NCBI RefSeq assembly: GCF_003672135.1
Contig: NC_039515.1
Coordinates: 4,278,001-4,342,000, forward strand
Direction: 5' to 3'
From: Ooceraea biroi
Lineage: Eukaryota > Arthropoda > Insecta > Hymenoptera > Formicidae
Length of the DNA stretch: 64,000 nt
Shown here: positions 13,883 through 26,680 of the stretch, piece after piece
Numbering within the stretch: the first letter of the stretch is position 1
Layout: each line of letters starts with the position of its first letter
Program-made: the position numbers and the translations under genes
The notes under the pieces: model-generated
What the model saw: the letters and a program-made list of their open reading frames with translations, nothing else
Databases searched by the model: none
Told to the model about the DNA's origin: nothing

Positions 13883-16800
13883 GTCTCCGGAGACGAAAAA
13901 AGGGATACGCCAGGTGTTGCTACGTGCCGGTGCCCCGCAGCTACGGCATAAAACGCCATATGGTCGCACCATTGACAGTGGCGTATCGCGTTTCATGGTG
14001 GCCACCACGTCTATGGTTTCTTCATCGTCGTTCTCGGAGTGTTTCTCATTTAATACATTGACTGCCGGGCGAAATTTGCACCGCGTTTTCCTCACCACGT
14101 CTGCGCAGCGTATCTCAACTATTCGCCGTTATTTTCTTTTTATGATTCCTTGAAATCGACTCCGAATAGCGGAGAAAATCCAAAAATGAAGAAATAAATA
14201 TAAAAGATAATATATTTTTAAATCTAAAAGATATATATTTTTTGTTCGTGATAATATTTCTGTTGTAGCAGCGATGTTCGTTCATGTCTATCAAAAATAT
14301 TATAAATAATCACGCGAATGTGATATCTCGTGAATATGTTTGATCGTAGCGAAGTAATATTGCTGAATAATGACGATCTCTCTATTTTCGCAGGATAGTG
14401 AAATTAGATTTCAAGGAACCTATGTTTATACGTGGGATAAAAATCAATTAACTTCGCAGCGGCGCTATCGCAATTCGCAACGCGCGACGCATGTTTCGGT
14501 CTATTTCTCACTCAATGGAACCGGTCGTCGCGGTTGAGAGCCACGTTCCTCGTTTGTATGTCGATCAAGTCGTAAGTGCTGCGAATGGAAGCAAACACAC
14601 TGTACGCGCGTACTCCCTAGGTGGTTTTACAAACGGTAAGTGCGGCGACGAGCGTAGGCGTGGGCTTTTCCACGTCGATTAAGCACCCGTATAGGAAGGC
14701 GTGGCTACAGCAGTAAATGCTCGCCTTTCTTTGTACGAAAAGGAAAGTCTACGTGGACGGCCGAAATGCACGAGAAACGCTGCGAGCCTACAAACGTCTC
14801 CTATGTGCTGTCCCATAACCGAGACTTTCAGAATGACTTTCCGCATGCAATGAACCAATAAGACACAAACGATAACATTAAACAATCCACAAAAGAAACT
14901 CGACGTTAATCTTGACGTTTTCATTTTGTTTCATAAATTTTGGTTGACTATTCATGAACATTCGTTCAAAAGGAATTTTATGTATTATATTTTGAAAATT
15001 GAATATTTTCTCTTTCTTGAAAGGCGAGACTAGAGGTCATGATTTTTCGATCAAACGATATGTATCGTGATTTCTGCTTTATTAAATAATCGAACTCCCA
15101 GCTTTACAGCCTTGGGCTGGTGGTCACGTTGAACTCGCGCTTTGACAGATATACGCACATTCAATCGCTCCTCGGCATTGTCATAGTTCGCACATTACAT
15201 GACGTCGTAAATATCGCGCTTACCGGCTCCGCACTGGATCGGATCGCACGCGTAAACGTTCGCATAACTGCCTGCAGGCTGTTACAACGCGCGGTCGACA
15301 TGGTGGCTTGAAAGTGCACGCGGCTGCTTGCTTGATCGATCGATTGGAAAAACAATAGGACTGGCACTCGGCGAACGGCGCCTTTAAATAGGCCCGCGAT
15401 ATCGTGGCCGGGCCTCCCCTGCCTCTCGATTCTTGCTAGATTCGTAGGGATTGTATACACATGCATCGTGTACGAAATAAAAATCAAAATCGCTTGCGAA
15501 AGCCGCCTCATTTGATTATTATAATTAGAAAGTTGTTTGGTCCTGATTGGCAAGGAATACGATTCAGCAAATCGCGAAGGTGCTTGTAATCTCGATTATC
15601 TTGATATTAGAAAGCGCAGAGATCTGTGAAAATGAGTATCTTTTCTTGTAGATGTTAATTACGTAAGATAAATAAATAAGCTTGCTGGATTTTATTCATG
15701 AAATATGTTTTATATAATTATTATTATCTGCACGAAGAGAGAGTAAAATTCGTGCAATCGCGTGATCCGCGTGCAACTTTGTGCATCCAGAAAATTAGCC
15801 GTTTATCCATCGTCCACGTGTGTACCTGCATCGGACGTGATCGAAATTTCGTGCTCTGAATGCGTAATAATTCTAATTAACAAGCGGCAAGTCGACTTCG
15901 CGTGCAGCGATGTATATTTAATCTGAGTTATCGAATCGAGTGGGGGGATCGAACCTTTTAACGGTATCGTTACCGGACTTGCCAACGAGCCGCGGTTAGT
16001 CAATCGCGCCGAAAGCGCTTAACGTGGAATACAGAATTTTCCGGGTGATGATGGTAGCAGAGGAAAACAAGAGAGAGAACGGAATTTAAAAAGCGGTCAT
16101 GTGCCGCGGATTGCAAGCGTTCGATAAGCTAGTGCGGCCGTTTTCCGTGGCCGTGTTCCTCAAAATGACGCTAAGCCGTATACTTTGTTACAGTGTGGCA
16201 CGAGCGAATTGCCGAGCTATTTTCGTTCTCTGATAATGCCGGGAACGCGCGACCGCGCTTTGAGAGTTTCGAGCTCGGTAAAAGACGTGCGCCGCTTTCG
16301 TGCTCGAAGTATGCCAGATGACAGACGGACGAAATTGTACGTAACGTCTCGGCACGTCTCACACGCTTTCTCCCGGTCACAAAGTTTTTCAAGCATCAAC
16401 TTAATTAACATATAACGCTGTTAAAATATAACGCCAAGAACTGTAATTCGTCCTGATTTCTCCTTGATTTAACTTGAATTAATCACTTTTACGATCAAGT
16501 CGCGAATTGTATAGCAAGAACGCGATTTATTATTTATACCAGAACTCGTTTTAATTAACGTTGTCCGCATGATTCTGTGTGTTGCTTTATAATTATAAAA
16601 TATATCGTATTTTTTCTACCACTTTTTAATCTCGAAGAAATTATCCCTTTCGGTAAAAAGCTCGTACGTTTTTGGTGTCATCGCGTTACAATGACTATGC
16701 GTTGCTCGTGGAATTATTATACAACGTCGCGGAAAACACGAGGAAATATATTGTTGCGGTCGCAGCAGAGGAAGACGATGCAAGTTCCGTTCGTTGCGGT

Positions 16801-17392
16801 GCGCCGGGTTTGCGCTCGGTGAAATTTCCGCGAGCGTTGTTCTCCGCAGCATCGCCTCGAGATCGGGGCGATCTCGGGTTACGCGAACCAGCCGCGTAAA
16901 CTGGAACACGTAACAAAGGCTCAGGCAACTCGGAGAAGGCGGTAGAGAACTCCGGTTCTCGATAAGTAGAGCATGAACCGAGCGAGCGAGCGAGCGGACG
17001 AACGAGCGGAATCAAGAGGAGGAAACCGGGAAAATGCGAGCGTTGTGAGCGCCGCGTAAGAATGCCGTATGCGATCCGCGCGGCGGAACCGCACGCGGAC
17101 GGACGTTTTGTCGTCGGTCCCTTTGAGAGCCCGTTTCTGTTTGCTTAGCCTGGCACTTCCGGCGAAATGATACCGCGCTCCGGCTTTTTATTGCTTTCGA
17201 GAGTGATGCGCGACAGACGAGTTGACTGCACGGTGCTCTGTCACCGTTTAACGCTTCGCATTAAATTTAGCCTTTTGCCCTCTTTTGCCCTTGCGGTATC
17301 GAGTGTCGTCGCTGTATTATGTTTTGGTACTCTGTCGCGAATGATTGGTATCAATCAGACTTGAGAACAGAGGACAGCGATTTTTCTCGCGA

Positions 17393-17426
17393 TACTTAAA
17401 AAAAGAGAAGAAATTATTTCTTTCTA
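17393..17426. repeat. Left copy of a ~34-bp direct repeat flanking mariner copy 1
   Basis: The sequence begins TACTT, continues with seven A and GAGAAG, and ends TTTCTTTCTA immediately before the mariner terminus. The same sequence, with one extra A, follows the element at 18699-18733. The expected TA target duplication lies at the inner edge of each copy. The simplest reading is insertion at the TA joining two units of an older tandem duplication. Confidence 0.9.
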
Positions 17427-18698
17427 TTTGGAGTGTGATTTAGTTTTGAGGGTTTTGCACCAGATGGCTGTAGTGTCAGTTTGTTCCAATAGCTGTTTCC
17501 GATAACTGTTGTTTCTTACAGTCTTGACATTATCCATGACATTTAGTAGCATTATAGCAATAGATGCAATAACAGTCGTGTTTATATCATCGTAAAAATG
17601 CAACTTCCGAAAGCTCTTTAGCATTTTCCACATGCGTTGCTTTTGTTTTTTAATCAAAAGAAAACTGCGGCTGACGGTTATAAAATTCTTGTGGAAACTT
17701 GTGGTGATTCTGCCCCATCAATTAAGACGTGTGAATACTGGTTTAGACGCTTTAAAAGTGGTCATACTGATGTGAAGGACAAAGAACGCTCGGGACAACC
17801 AAGAAAGCTTGAAAATGCAGATTTGCAAGCATTATTGCACGAAAATCCAACACGATCCACTTCAGAACTTGCCAGAGCATTAAATGTTGATCGTACAACA
17901 GTTACCAAACATTTACATGAAATGGGAAAAATTCAGAAAGAAGGGAAATGGGTTCGACATGAATTATCGGAAAGTGCCATTGCGAACCGGTTGAACATTT
18001 GCATTTCGTTGATCGTCAGGCAAAAAAAGAAGAGTCTTTTGTCTCGGATTGTTACTGGGGATGAAAAGTGCATCTATTTTGATAATCCGAAACGCAGAAA
18101 ATCATGGGTGGATCCAGGCGAACCATCAACATCCACTCCGAGACGCAATATTCACGGTTGAAAAGTAATGCTCTGTATTTGGTGGGATAGTGTACTATGA
18201 GCTGTTAAATCCGCATGAGACTGTCACGGCTGATCGTTATCGACACCAATTGTACAAGTTGAAGCAAGCATTGGACCAAAAACGACCACCAATTGCGAGT
18301 AAACGACGGAAAGTGATTCTTCTTCGTGACAACGCTCGACCTGACGTTGCGTTATCAGTGAAACAAACACTATTAGAGCTTGAATGGCAAGCCTTACCGC
18401 ACCCCGCGTATTCTCCGGACATTGCTCCATGCGATTATTATTTGTTCCGGTCGATGCAACACGCTTTAGAGGATACACACTTTCATAATTTCGAAGAAGT
18501 GCGAAAATTCGTCGACGGATGGATCAACTGAAAAGAAGAGTGATTTTATCGTGGTGGAATCCATCTCTTGCCAGAAAGATGGGAAAAAGTGATAGAAAAC
18601 GAAGGAAAATATTTTGATTAAGGTATTCATTCATTATTATATTTAAATACATGCGTTTTTGAGCAAAAAAAACCCTCAAAACTAAATCACACCCCTAA
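17427..18698 (+). mobile_element. Mariner (DD34D) DNA transposon, defective copy 1
   Basis: This is a 1272-bp element bounded by TA. Its terminal inverted repeats are about 30 bp: the left end reads GTGTGATTTAGTTTTGAGGG inside a short variable tip, and the right end is its reverse complement with two mismatches. It encloses one decayed mariner transposase. Copy 2 at 28954-30219 is colinear with it in the opposite orientation and is 6 bp shorter. The transposase is closest in character to mauritiana-type mariners, but the subfamily is an inference. The element cannot make full-length transposase. Confidence 0.95.
17598..18621 (+). pseudogene. Mariner transposase, broken
   Basis: The product would be a cut-and-paste transposase of about 345 residues that binds the element ends and inserts at TA. 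An N-terminal helix-turn-helix region (KTCEYWFRRFKSG), a second helix-turn-helix region and the linker WVRHEL (usually WVPHEL) are visible. All three catalytic Asp are present: GDEK at 18060, RDNARP at 18328 and CDYYLF at 18433. Thirty-four residues separate the last two, giving DD34D. The usual HDN is RDN. Lesions are an in-frame TAG at 17619 within a 6-bp insertion absent from copy 2, a TGA after NIHG, a frameshifting deletion after CIWWD, and two TGAs near the C-terminus. All except the TAG are shared with copy 2. Insect annotations often mislabel such genes 'SETMAR'; no SET domain is present. Confidence 0.93.
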
Positions 18699-18733
18699 TA
18701 CTTAAAAAAAAGAGAAGAAATTATTTCTTTCTA
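18699..18733. repeat. Right copy of a ~35-bp direct repeat flanking mariner copy 1
   Basis: It repeats 17393-17426 with eight instead of seven A in the homopolymer. It starts with the TA that would be the right-hand target duplication of the mariner insertion. Confidence 0.9.
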
Positions 18734-21700
18734 CTTTAAATATCGTCTTCTTGGAGCATGCTTCATCTCAACGCGTTGCGGATTAAGGATGAGTAATCTC
18801 GCAGGTTTATGTTAAAAAATTTCCGGATCTCAATTTTTACCTGACGTGTACACTCTCTCCTTTTCTCTCGAATGAACGCTTCGCTCAATAACGCTTACGC
18901 TTAGCGGCTTGGAGTTACGATGCAACCTGCGCTTCGCATTGGCGACGTGTCATTCTTGCGCGATGGCTCACGATGAGTAAGCCGAGCCGAGCGGTTTTAC
19001 AGCCGCGTCGCGTGCTCATGACGATCGGTCGTTCGACGCGCTTTACACGCGGCGCCTTCGTTACACGAGCGATCGCCCTTGCGCACGGATTAAAGAAAAA
19101 CTCGAACTCGATACCCGCTTTGACAATCTCGTCTGACGATCTCGTGCGCACGGCTCGTGGTCAGCCGGATTGACCCGATTATCCGTGAATCGATACGCGC
19201 GAGATTCACCGTATGGCTAATGAAGACCAGTTTCCGTTGCACAGCCCAGAAACGTCCAGCAGTAAAAAATATTCACGGACTAGTTTCGCGCGTCACTCCT
19301 CCTCCAAATCCGAAACGAATAAATTTTGGATGTCCGTTGAATCAGGTCGCACGTGGATGACGATCGATGCAGAAACGTCTATGAGATTTAAAGAGAAAGA
19401 GATTATACGTATGCTGGACTGTTTTTTTATTCATTTCGTGTAACTTGCCGTTTGAATGTTGAAGAGGAAGAGTGTCAGTGTATTTTGCCTTGTGCAACAC
19501 ACAAATAAATGCACATATTTCTCAATCGAATTGTCGAATTAATTCATAATCTCTCGGACCAATTGAATTTTGCAATGTGTATGGATGGTACCAGGAAAAT
19601 CACTGCACTCGATCCGGATTTTCTCTTCTAGCATTGCACACGTATATACATATGCGAACCGTCTATCGTTCTCTCTTTCTCTCTCATCTCTTGCCTCGAA
19701 TGAAAAAAAAACATGAAACTTCAATGGAGCGCGATATTCGCTTCGACAACGATCTGATGTCCGTGGTTGTAACTCGCTAACGCCGCGGTTAGTCGGATTA
19801 ACACTGCTGCGGCTGGTATCGAGTGTCAGCAGGAAGAGCGCTTCAGTGGTATCGATACCTACTACAATTTGCAAAAACACTTTTGTTCTCCTTGACGGCT
19901 AATCGTTACGTCGCCGGTCAATCAGTTCAATCAACCGTTCACCAACTCCGGATCTCCTAAATGCACCGGTTTTTCTTTGGGAAAGCATATATGATCGACA
20001 GCAGAAAAAGACAGGCGTCGATTAAATGATGAATTTTTTCAGAGCTAGATCTGTTAGCGTATCTCTTCTTTTTGTAATTTCCAAGCTTGCAATTTCTTGC
20101 TCACAATTGAAATTGCCCAGTCAAGTTAAAAGATCTTGAGACTTATATGGATCATATTTCATCTAATTTACTACAACTGCTTTCGGTTTTTTGTCTCTTC
20201 ATTACATATAAAATGCATCACGCAAGGGAGGCCCCTCTATCTTCTTAATGACACTGATTCAGGCATGGCGATTTTTTTAATTTCAAAGCGTCGGCTCTCG
20301 TTACGCGAGAAACATGATCGTCCCTGTGTGAAAAACTGCGGGTCATGACTCGCGCGTTGCTCCTTTCTAATAAGAGTCCATTAGTCTCCGGCGTCGCCTG
20401 ACCACTTTAGAAAATTAATATCAGCCCGGTCGCTGAGAGTTCCTCGATTAATGCGCGCACGCCTCTAGAAGACCTGTGCACTTAGAAAATATGCGAACGA
20501 TATCCAGTATATCTTCCACCTCTTTGAATCCTTCAGAGCTTTAAATTAACACTTAATGTCTTCATCGCGGAGTACCCTCTCCTTTCTACGATGGAAGCTT
20601 CTATTATTCTTGATGTGAAATATATGTAGAAAAAAGAAAAGCCATCATGCTGATGCATTATCTTCCCCGGATTTACGGGAGCTGACGACGCATTAAAGTA
20701 TCAAGCAATATAGGTTGGAGCGATTACTGCGAAGCATTTCCAGGATACAAGATAGCCAGCCATTTAGGGAGACCTCGTCGGCATTATTTTCCCTCCCCCT
20801 GGATCCTAACAAGCCTCTGACGACGCTCCTCGTAAACCTCCTTCGCCCGCGCACGTTCCGATGAACCAGCGCATAATCCGTCGTCCGGAAAGAAAAAAAG
20901 CTTCGCGTTTCTTGTCAGGACGATGTTATCCGCAGTGAATTGGCTCCTCTTTCTTCGACAGGCGACAGGATTTTCCGCGTGCGCGGCTCGACAATGTCCT
21001 TACCGATCCTGAACGTTTTCGGCTTACAATGTCTCGCCTCGAACGAGCTCATCGTTGCGTCACGTTCACGGGCAAACCGCTCCTCGGTAATCGGGAGAGA
21101 TTCCGTTTTCTCGAGGCGTGCAATTTTCAAACGTGTTACTCTGAGAATCGGACACGACGTGCAATTTGTCCAAAAAGTATCTTTCAAATATTATTTTTGA
21201 AAAGGTACAACGATCGTCGCGCACATGCTTGACAGATGGCATCCAGACTCTCAGCTCCGGGAGCTGGTGAACTGCGAGTACACGGAATTCGGCAGGATAT
21301 CGGCAGCACTGATTTGGCAGCTGTCGAGCACGTCCGGCACTCGTCCAGCTGCCACGGTTAATTTCTCACCGCCCCCTTCCGTTAGAGCCGCAATTACTCC
21401 CGGCTCGGTCCAGGTCGGTCTAATCGGTATACAATCTGCGATGCAAATTTACTGCAATCTCAACACGGCGCGCCTTCGAGCTCGCTCTGGGGCGACATGA
21501 TTAATGATTTTTACGGTTGACGTTGTTAAGGCACAACGGACCGTGTCTCTGAAGATCATTTCCGACTCTATTTCGATATTTAAGATTCGGAAGAAAGTGA
21601 ACTCAGATGCTTCACCTAATTTATGAGCGAATAAGAAATTTTCATTCTTTTTGAGAAAATTTAGAAGTCTTAAATGATATTCGAGTTGTTATATTGTGTG

Positions 21701-22802
21701 TGTATGTAATCCTGATATTTTTTAATTGTGTAATAGGTATATTTAGTTTGTTAATAGCAGTGCACAAGATTTTATTTGTCAATACTTGATCATTTGTATT
21801 CGAATATTGCAACATTAAGTGACATAGTTAAATCGTATGAATGCAAGACTCTTTGCACGTATGATTCCTCAGCGAACGCGAGGAAACTACATTTTCCCCA
21901 TACAAGAAGGCGCATTTCTCCAAGAAATAACTCATTTGATCCGCATATAACGATGTACGCCTTGTCAGCGTCACAATCACCGTAATCATACGCGGGCAGT
22001 CCTTCCGCCGCGTTTTCGGAGTCCCACGGGAATGCGTTTATCGTCGTGGATTTCGCGCCGGTAGCCAAGAGGATTACTCGATATTCCGCACGCGGAGGAG
22101 GATGTCCTCCCTTATCTCCACCTCAAATCGACTGACTACTGCATCCCTTTCTCTTCAGTTCCTTCCTCGAGTCCCCCAAGGCCCGTGCTGGTCGTTCGCG
22201 AGGTCTTGCGCGAACCTGACTTGAATTTTTTATTGAATCTTTGCCTCTCTCAATAAACCGGCAGGCCCTTCGACCGTGTGTATCGAGATGAAATGCGATT
22301 TTCACCGCGGACCAAGCCACTGAGCGGGTGTTATTTACTTTCGCTTCTCGCCCACCTCTCCACTTCGGTACCCCTTTGCATATCTTCCAATTGGATGCTC
22401 GCCCCCGCATTCGTAACCCCTTCGTTGCGCTGTGTGCAAATCAGAAATGAAATTCTTTCGCCGCTCTCTCGTGCGGCTTCCGTGTGCACAGGTGTCCCGT
22501 TTATTCCTCTGTTTGAGGGTGACCGCGTATATGTATGCGTGCATATATGTAGGGGTGCATATACACACGCGCACAGCGAGTGCGACAAAGTAAAAGCGTT
22601 TAATAATCCGTTATGTTTGGGAAAATGCCGAAAACGTCTCTTGCGTCTCTAAAACAGGAAATGCACTAGTGAATCTAGTATGCATACCTATGCGACCGGT
22701 AGTTTTTTGTTACTCGGCTTCACCTGACGCGGCCGGGTCCGCGGCTGTCAGGTCGCTAATTTATTAAAATATACTAAGACGATATATGTACTGGGCGCCA
22801 AC

Positions 22803-23763
22803 TGATTTTTATAAAACCAGTAAAATTAATAAGGTCTCAGGGGGTGGATAATTGGGAGGACCCTTTTTATATAATATTGACTATCGGAACAATACTCTAC
22901 TATACTCTACATAATATAGACGATCGACAAGATATGATTGAGAAATAAATAAAAACGTTAGATGAAACTTCCAATACTATATAATATAAATTTGCTTTAG
23001 GCAGAATTGTACAAGTTTAGAGTACTCACAATTCACGACGGGAGGTCTCTTACTCTGTCAGCCTTTAGTAGGTATATTATTTTGCAGTCTCAACTGTAAC
23101 CGTTTACGGATGATAGTATTTTATCAAACGGCGATCCGGCTTCTCGGGAGTTGACTCCTGGATCCTGTTAACTTTAGACAAGCACAGCCATCACAAGAGT
23201 GCCACACGGTGATCCTGCTCCTTCGAGCATAGACCGGGTACGGTGCCGCCGGTCATTTGCGCATGCGTTCCTTGCCATCGATGGATCGATGTCAATCGAT
23301 ATTTGATGCTGACAGTCGATATAATTGGGCATACGCCCCTGGTCATCGTCCATCCTCGTCTGTTCTATGGGTGGAAACACACCTCGCTGTTCTCTCTTCG
23401 CTCCCGTCCACATCGGTCGCCTTCTCACTGCGTCTCCTTCGTCCACAATTCGGTGACCAGAATTGAGAGAACCTCCCGTTTGTCGAAATATGAGCAGTAC
23501 AAGGTTTATAGTGCAACAATTCAATAATATAATACAATAATTTAACAATTCATACAACAGTTTCAAAAATCAATGATAACTTTCAATAATTTCAAGAATT
23601 TCAATGACATATTAATAGTATATAGAAAAAATATAACCACATATAAACACGAACATTTACCAAATAAATATATATATAATAAAATATTTACAATATTTGT
23701 ATTATTACAAATACTTCCGACGAGCCGGATCACGTCGACGTTGGGGGAATAAACTTACTGTCA
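22803..23763 (-). other. Possible LTR-like block (weak)
   Basis: On the minus strand the block starts TGACAGTAAG and ends AAAAATCA. It is followed two bases later by TGGCGCCCAG, which resembles the TGGCGCC tRNA primer-binding start common next to Ty3/gypsy 5' LTRs. About 960 bp would suit such an LTR. Against it, no 4-6-bp target duplication was seen at the chosen boundaries, and no second LTR or gag/pol coding was found nearby. It could be a decayed solo LTR or chance. Confidence 0.2.
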
Positions 23764-25682
23764 CACCTAAATGTAATAATTCTCGATGTGAGCGCATCTC
23801 TTACGCGTAGATTGTTACGAATTTACAAATGTTTCTTAAAAATTCTAAACTCTCTGAGTCAGTAACCTAAATAAATAGCAGGATCCAATTCGACCCGATC
23901 GAAATGTATTTCATCTTAACAGCATCGTTCGACTGCCCCATTTAACTGTTGAAAAATTGAGCGTTATGACCTGTGAAGGATGCGATCGATAATGCTCCAA
24001 TGAAACTTCCACCAGTCGACCTCAAATTACCTCAGAAATTCCCGTATTCGACGCACCCCGTAAGTATCGGAGGGAGCATCTCGCGCAATACATGGAATTT
24101 TCCCTTTGATTCGATTATCTGATATCACGATGCGCGGAGGGTCAAGTTCGCATCGTGTGCACACACACTCTTTCTCTCTGTCTCTCGCTTTCTCTTTCTC
24201 ATTCGAGTGTCCACTGGAAACCCGGTCGGGATTTTTATCGGAAACATTTCTCTGCGATACTCAAAATAACACAGATGATCGAGTATCTCCCGCGGCGCGA
24301 CCGATACTACCACCTCCTCCCTCTCACTTCGCCCCGATTCCAATGCGGTTCTCTGTCGTGTACACGCGTCGGTCTCTCACCTTGATTACTCACCTGGGGT
24401 TCGCGCGGCACCAGGTATGCGTACCCGCATGTTTGCTCGAATAATTGGCCGCCTATACTGCCGTGCACCGGAACAGTCTCTCGAGAGTAAAGCCACCCGC
24501 GTTCGCGCTCGCGCGCTTGCATAGCGAGAGTCGCTTGAAATTCAATCTACTGCCTCCTGCACTGCCGATCACGCTGATAAGGATCGACGCCGGCGGTTTG
24601 AGAGTCGTCGATCGAAATTGTCGGCGCGGCGAAACGCGACTCGTACGCTCGCGTCGAACGATACCAGCCCGACGTTACGGGATCGATAACGTTTGATCTG
24701 AGCGTGACGGCCGTTTGCAGAGTTGCCGGCCCTTTGCTGTCAAGAAAACCTCACGAGAAAACCAGTACTTCGGCGACTAGTGCGCAAGTAATGATAGAAA
24801 GAATTAAAAATGCAGACATGTGACGTGTTTTATTATATTTTCGTGTATCACGATCGTGTAACGTCATGGTGTATAAAGTTTTCTGGAAATGGATTTTTCT
24901 TTCTTATTTTCTCGACTCTATCTTGCGCACGAGATCACCGTGCGCCACTGAAATCATAATAGCTGCACGCCGAGAGATCGATAGTCGGCGGGTGTTCTGA
25001 TTAACTTTGATCACGAGCACACGGCCGAGACCATATCGCAACGAAAATCAGCGACAGCGAGCAAACGGGAGTTCTCGCAGGATTCGTCTCCTTCCGCGGA
25101 ACTCGTAAAAGAGTTTTAAAACTCCAGCCGTTAAAGCGAACGGGCGGATTGGTTTTCGCAGTAAAGCCCCGGAGTGCTTCGCGATTCGCGTTCTTAGACG
25201 CCGAGAGGAGTGCTGGAGAGTCTCTCGTCGGCGTCTTTCCACGGTATTACGACCGCTTATTTTCTCCCGTCAGCGTGCGCGCGAGCACGCTCCTCGTTCT
25301 CCTCAAGGAAATTTTCTCGTCCCGTTGCATCTCTCTTTCTTTCTGCCTTTTCCCTGGGCGGAGTACATCCTGAAAAGGTTTGTTAACTTCGCGAAAAGTG
25401 CACCGACATTGCCGCCCGGAGTGTTCCGAGAAACGCGAATCGCTCTCCTCGAAAGGTGTGGACACAGTATTTGCTTTTCGGAATCGGAGAGAAACGTCGG
25501 GTTGCAGCGGGATGTATCTTTGGAGCTTTTGAGAATGCGGCTTCGGTTCTTTCGAGATGCTTTCAGCAATTTCGCTAAATCAGCGTTCCGCTGATTTTGC
25601 ACAACGAGCGTTAAATTGTTGCACGAAAAGGACGAAGATGCATGCAGGATGTTTCTATCCCGAAACAATCGCGTTCTTTCGT

Positions 25683-25703
25683 GATCCTATGTAGCATAGG
25701 ATC
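25683..25703. repeat. Short perfect hairpin
   Basis: GATCCTATG and CATAGGATC are 9-bp inverted arms around a 3-base TAG loop. No adjacent gene could be recognised, so a terminator or regulatory role cannot be argued. Confidence 0.75.
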
Positions 25704-26618
25704 AAGTCCTGTGTAAATTATTTTCTGTTAAAAGTTTCGCGGCGGACTGTTACTCGTCGCGTCACGGTTAAACTTTCCGTGTTAAACATCTTTGTAATTA
25801 AATCTCGAATTAAATGTTTAAATGGGGGATTCGCTTCAAGTTAACCGAGAGCTCAGCTGGTGCTCTATTATTTATTTACAGTCTTCAAACTCGAGAGAAG
25901 TTTTTCAGAGTCGATGCTGGCAGTACTATCGTAAAGGTGAATTTCATTAAATGTTATTTCAAGAGCAAAGTTAATTTAATGAATTTCTTACGGAAATACC
26001 TGTGGATATTATCACAACGCGACTTTGAGTAAGTACTCTGAACGTTTGACGATTCCGCTGTTTTTAATTTAGCTCGGCGTTCTCTGTTCATTTATGTCCG
26101 TACTGACAAGAATTTAAACAAATGGAAAATCGTGATGCTTTCCACGTATTTCCCAACAGCCACTGCTTTACTGCAAATAGGTAAACGACAGGGGGAGCAG
26201 TACTAATAATCCACCCATCTAGCACGCACTACTCGGAAAGTTAATCCGAAGAGGAGTGTGCGCGCGCGCGCGGTACACCCATAATAATGCGCGTAACATT
26301 ATTATTGCACGCCTCTATAATTCGATTACAGCCGGACATAACCGATAATTTAGTCGCATAATGGGGCACGGCGGATCCCATCGGTGCTTCCCAAAACGCT
26401 TTTCACGTATGTACATATATGCGCGAGCGCGCTCGTACCCGTGTAAATACACACGCCGCACGGCTCCGCTCCGATCCGCCTGTACGCGTCCGCACGCATT
26501 GTGCGGAAGCGGCTTTTCGGCCGCTGCCAGGACAAAACACAATACGAAAGAAACCCCGGTTGGTGCGTGCACGCTCACACGCGCCGCCGACAAAAAGTAC
26601 AAAGTGATCCTGGCACGT

Positions 26619-26643
26619 AATATATGTGTATGTGTATGTGTAT

Positions 26644-26677
<34 letters not shown>

Positions 26678-26680
26678 GTA
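26619..26680. repeat. TATGTG / TA simple-sequence tract
   Basis: The tract has several TATGTG units, then TATATACATACATACA, then about twenty bases of alternating TA. It can fold on itself and is likely length-variable. Confidence 0.85.

Larger units (their letters stand above)
1..17392. other. Gene-poor region, no supported gene
   Basis: No coding exon could be supported on either strand. Open frames are short, overlap in several frames, and are mostly GC-rich or pyrimidine-rich, without recognisable domains or coherent splice signals. Identifiable content is a GT microsatellite near 3.07 kb, a CGT run near 6.03 kb, a CG run near 9.97 kb and a C homopolymer near 13.87 kb. CpG-rich patches lie around 10.2-10.7, 12.3-13.0 and 13.6-14.0 kb. 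A TATAAATA box occurs at 2769-2776. This could be intergenic DNA or intron of a gene with distant exons. Confidence 0.6.

Noticed and set aside
17598..18621. Annotation as a SETMAR histone methyltransferase
   Set aside because: Only the mariner transposase part is present; there is no SET domain, and the sequence is bounded by mariner terminal repeats.
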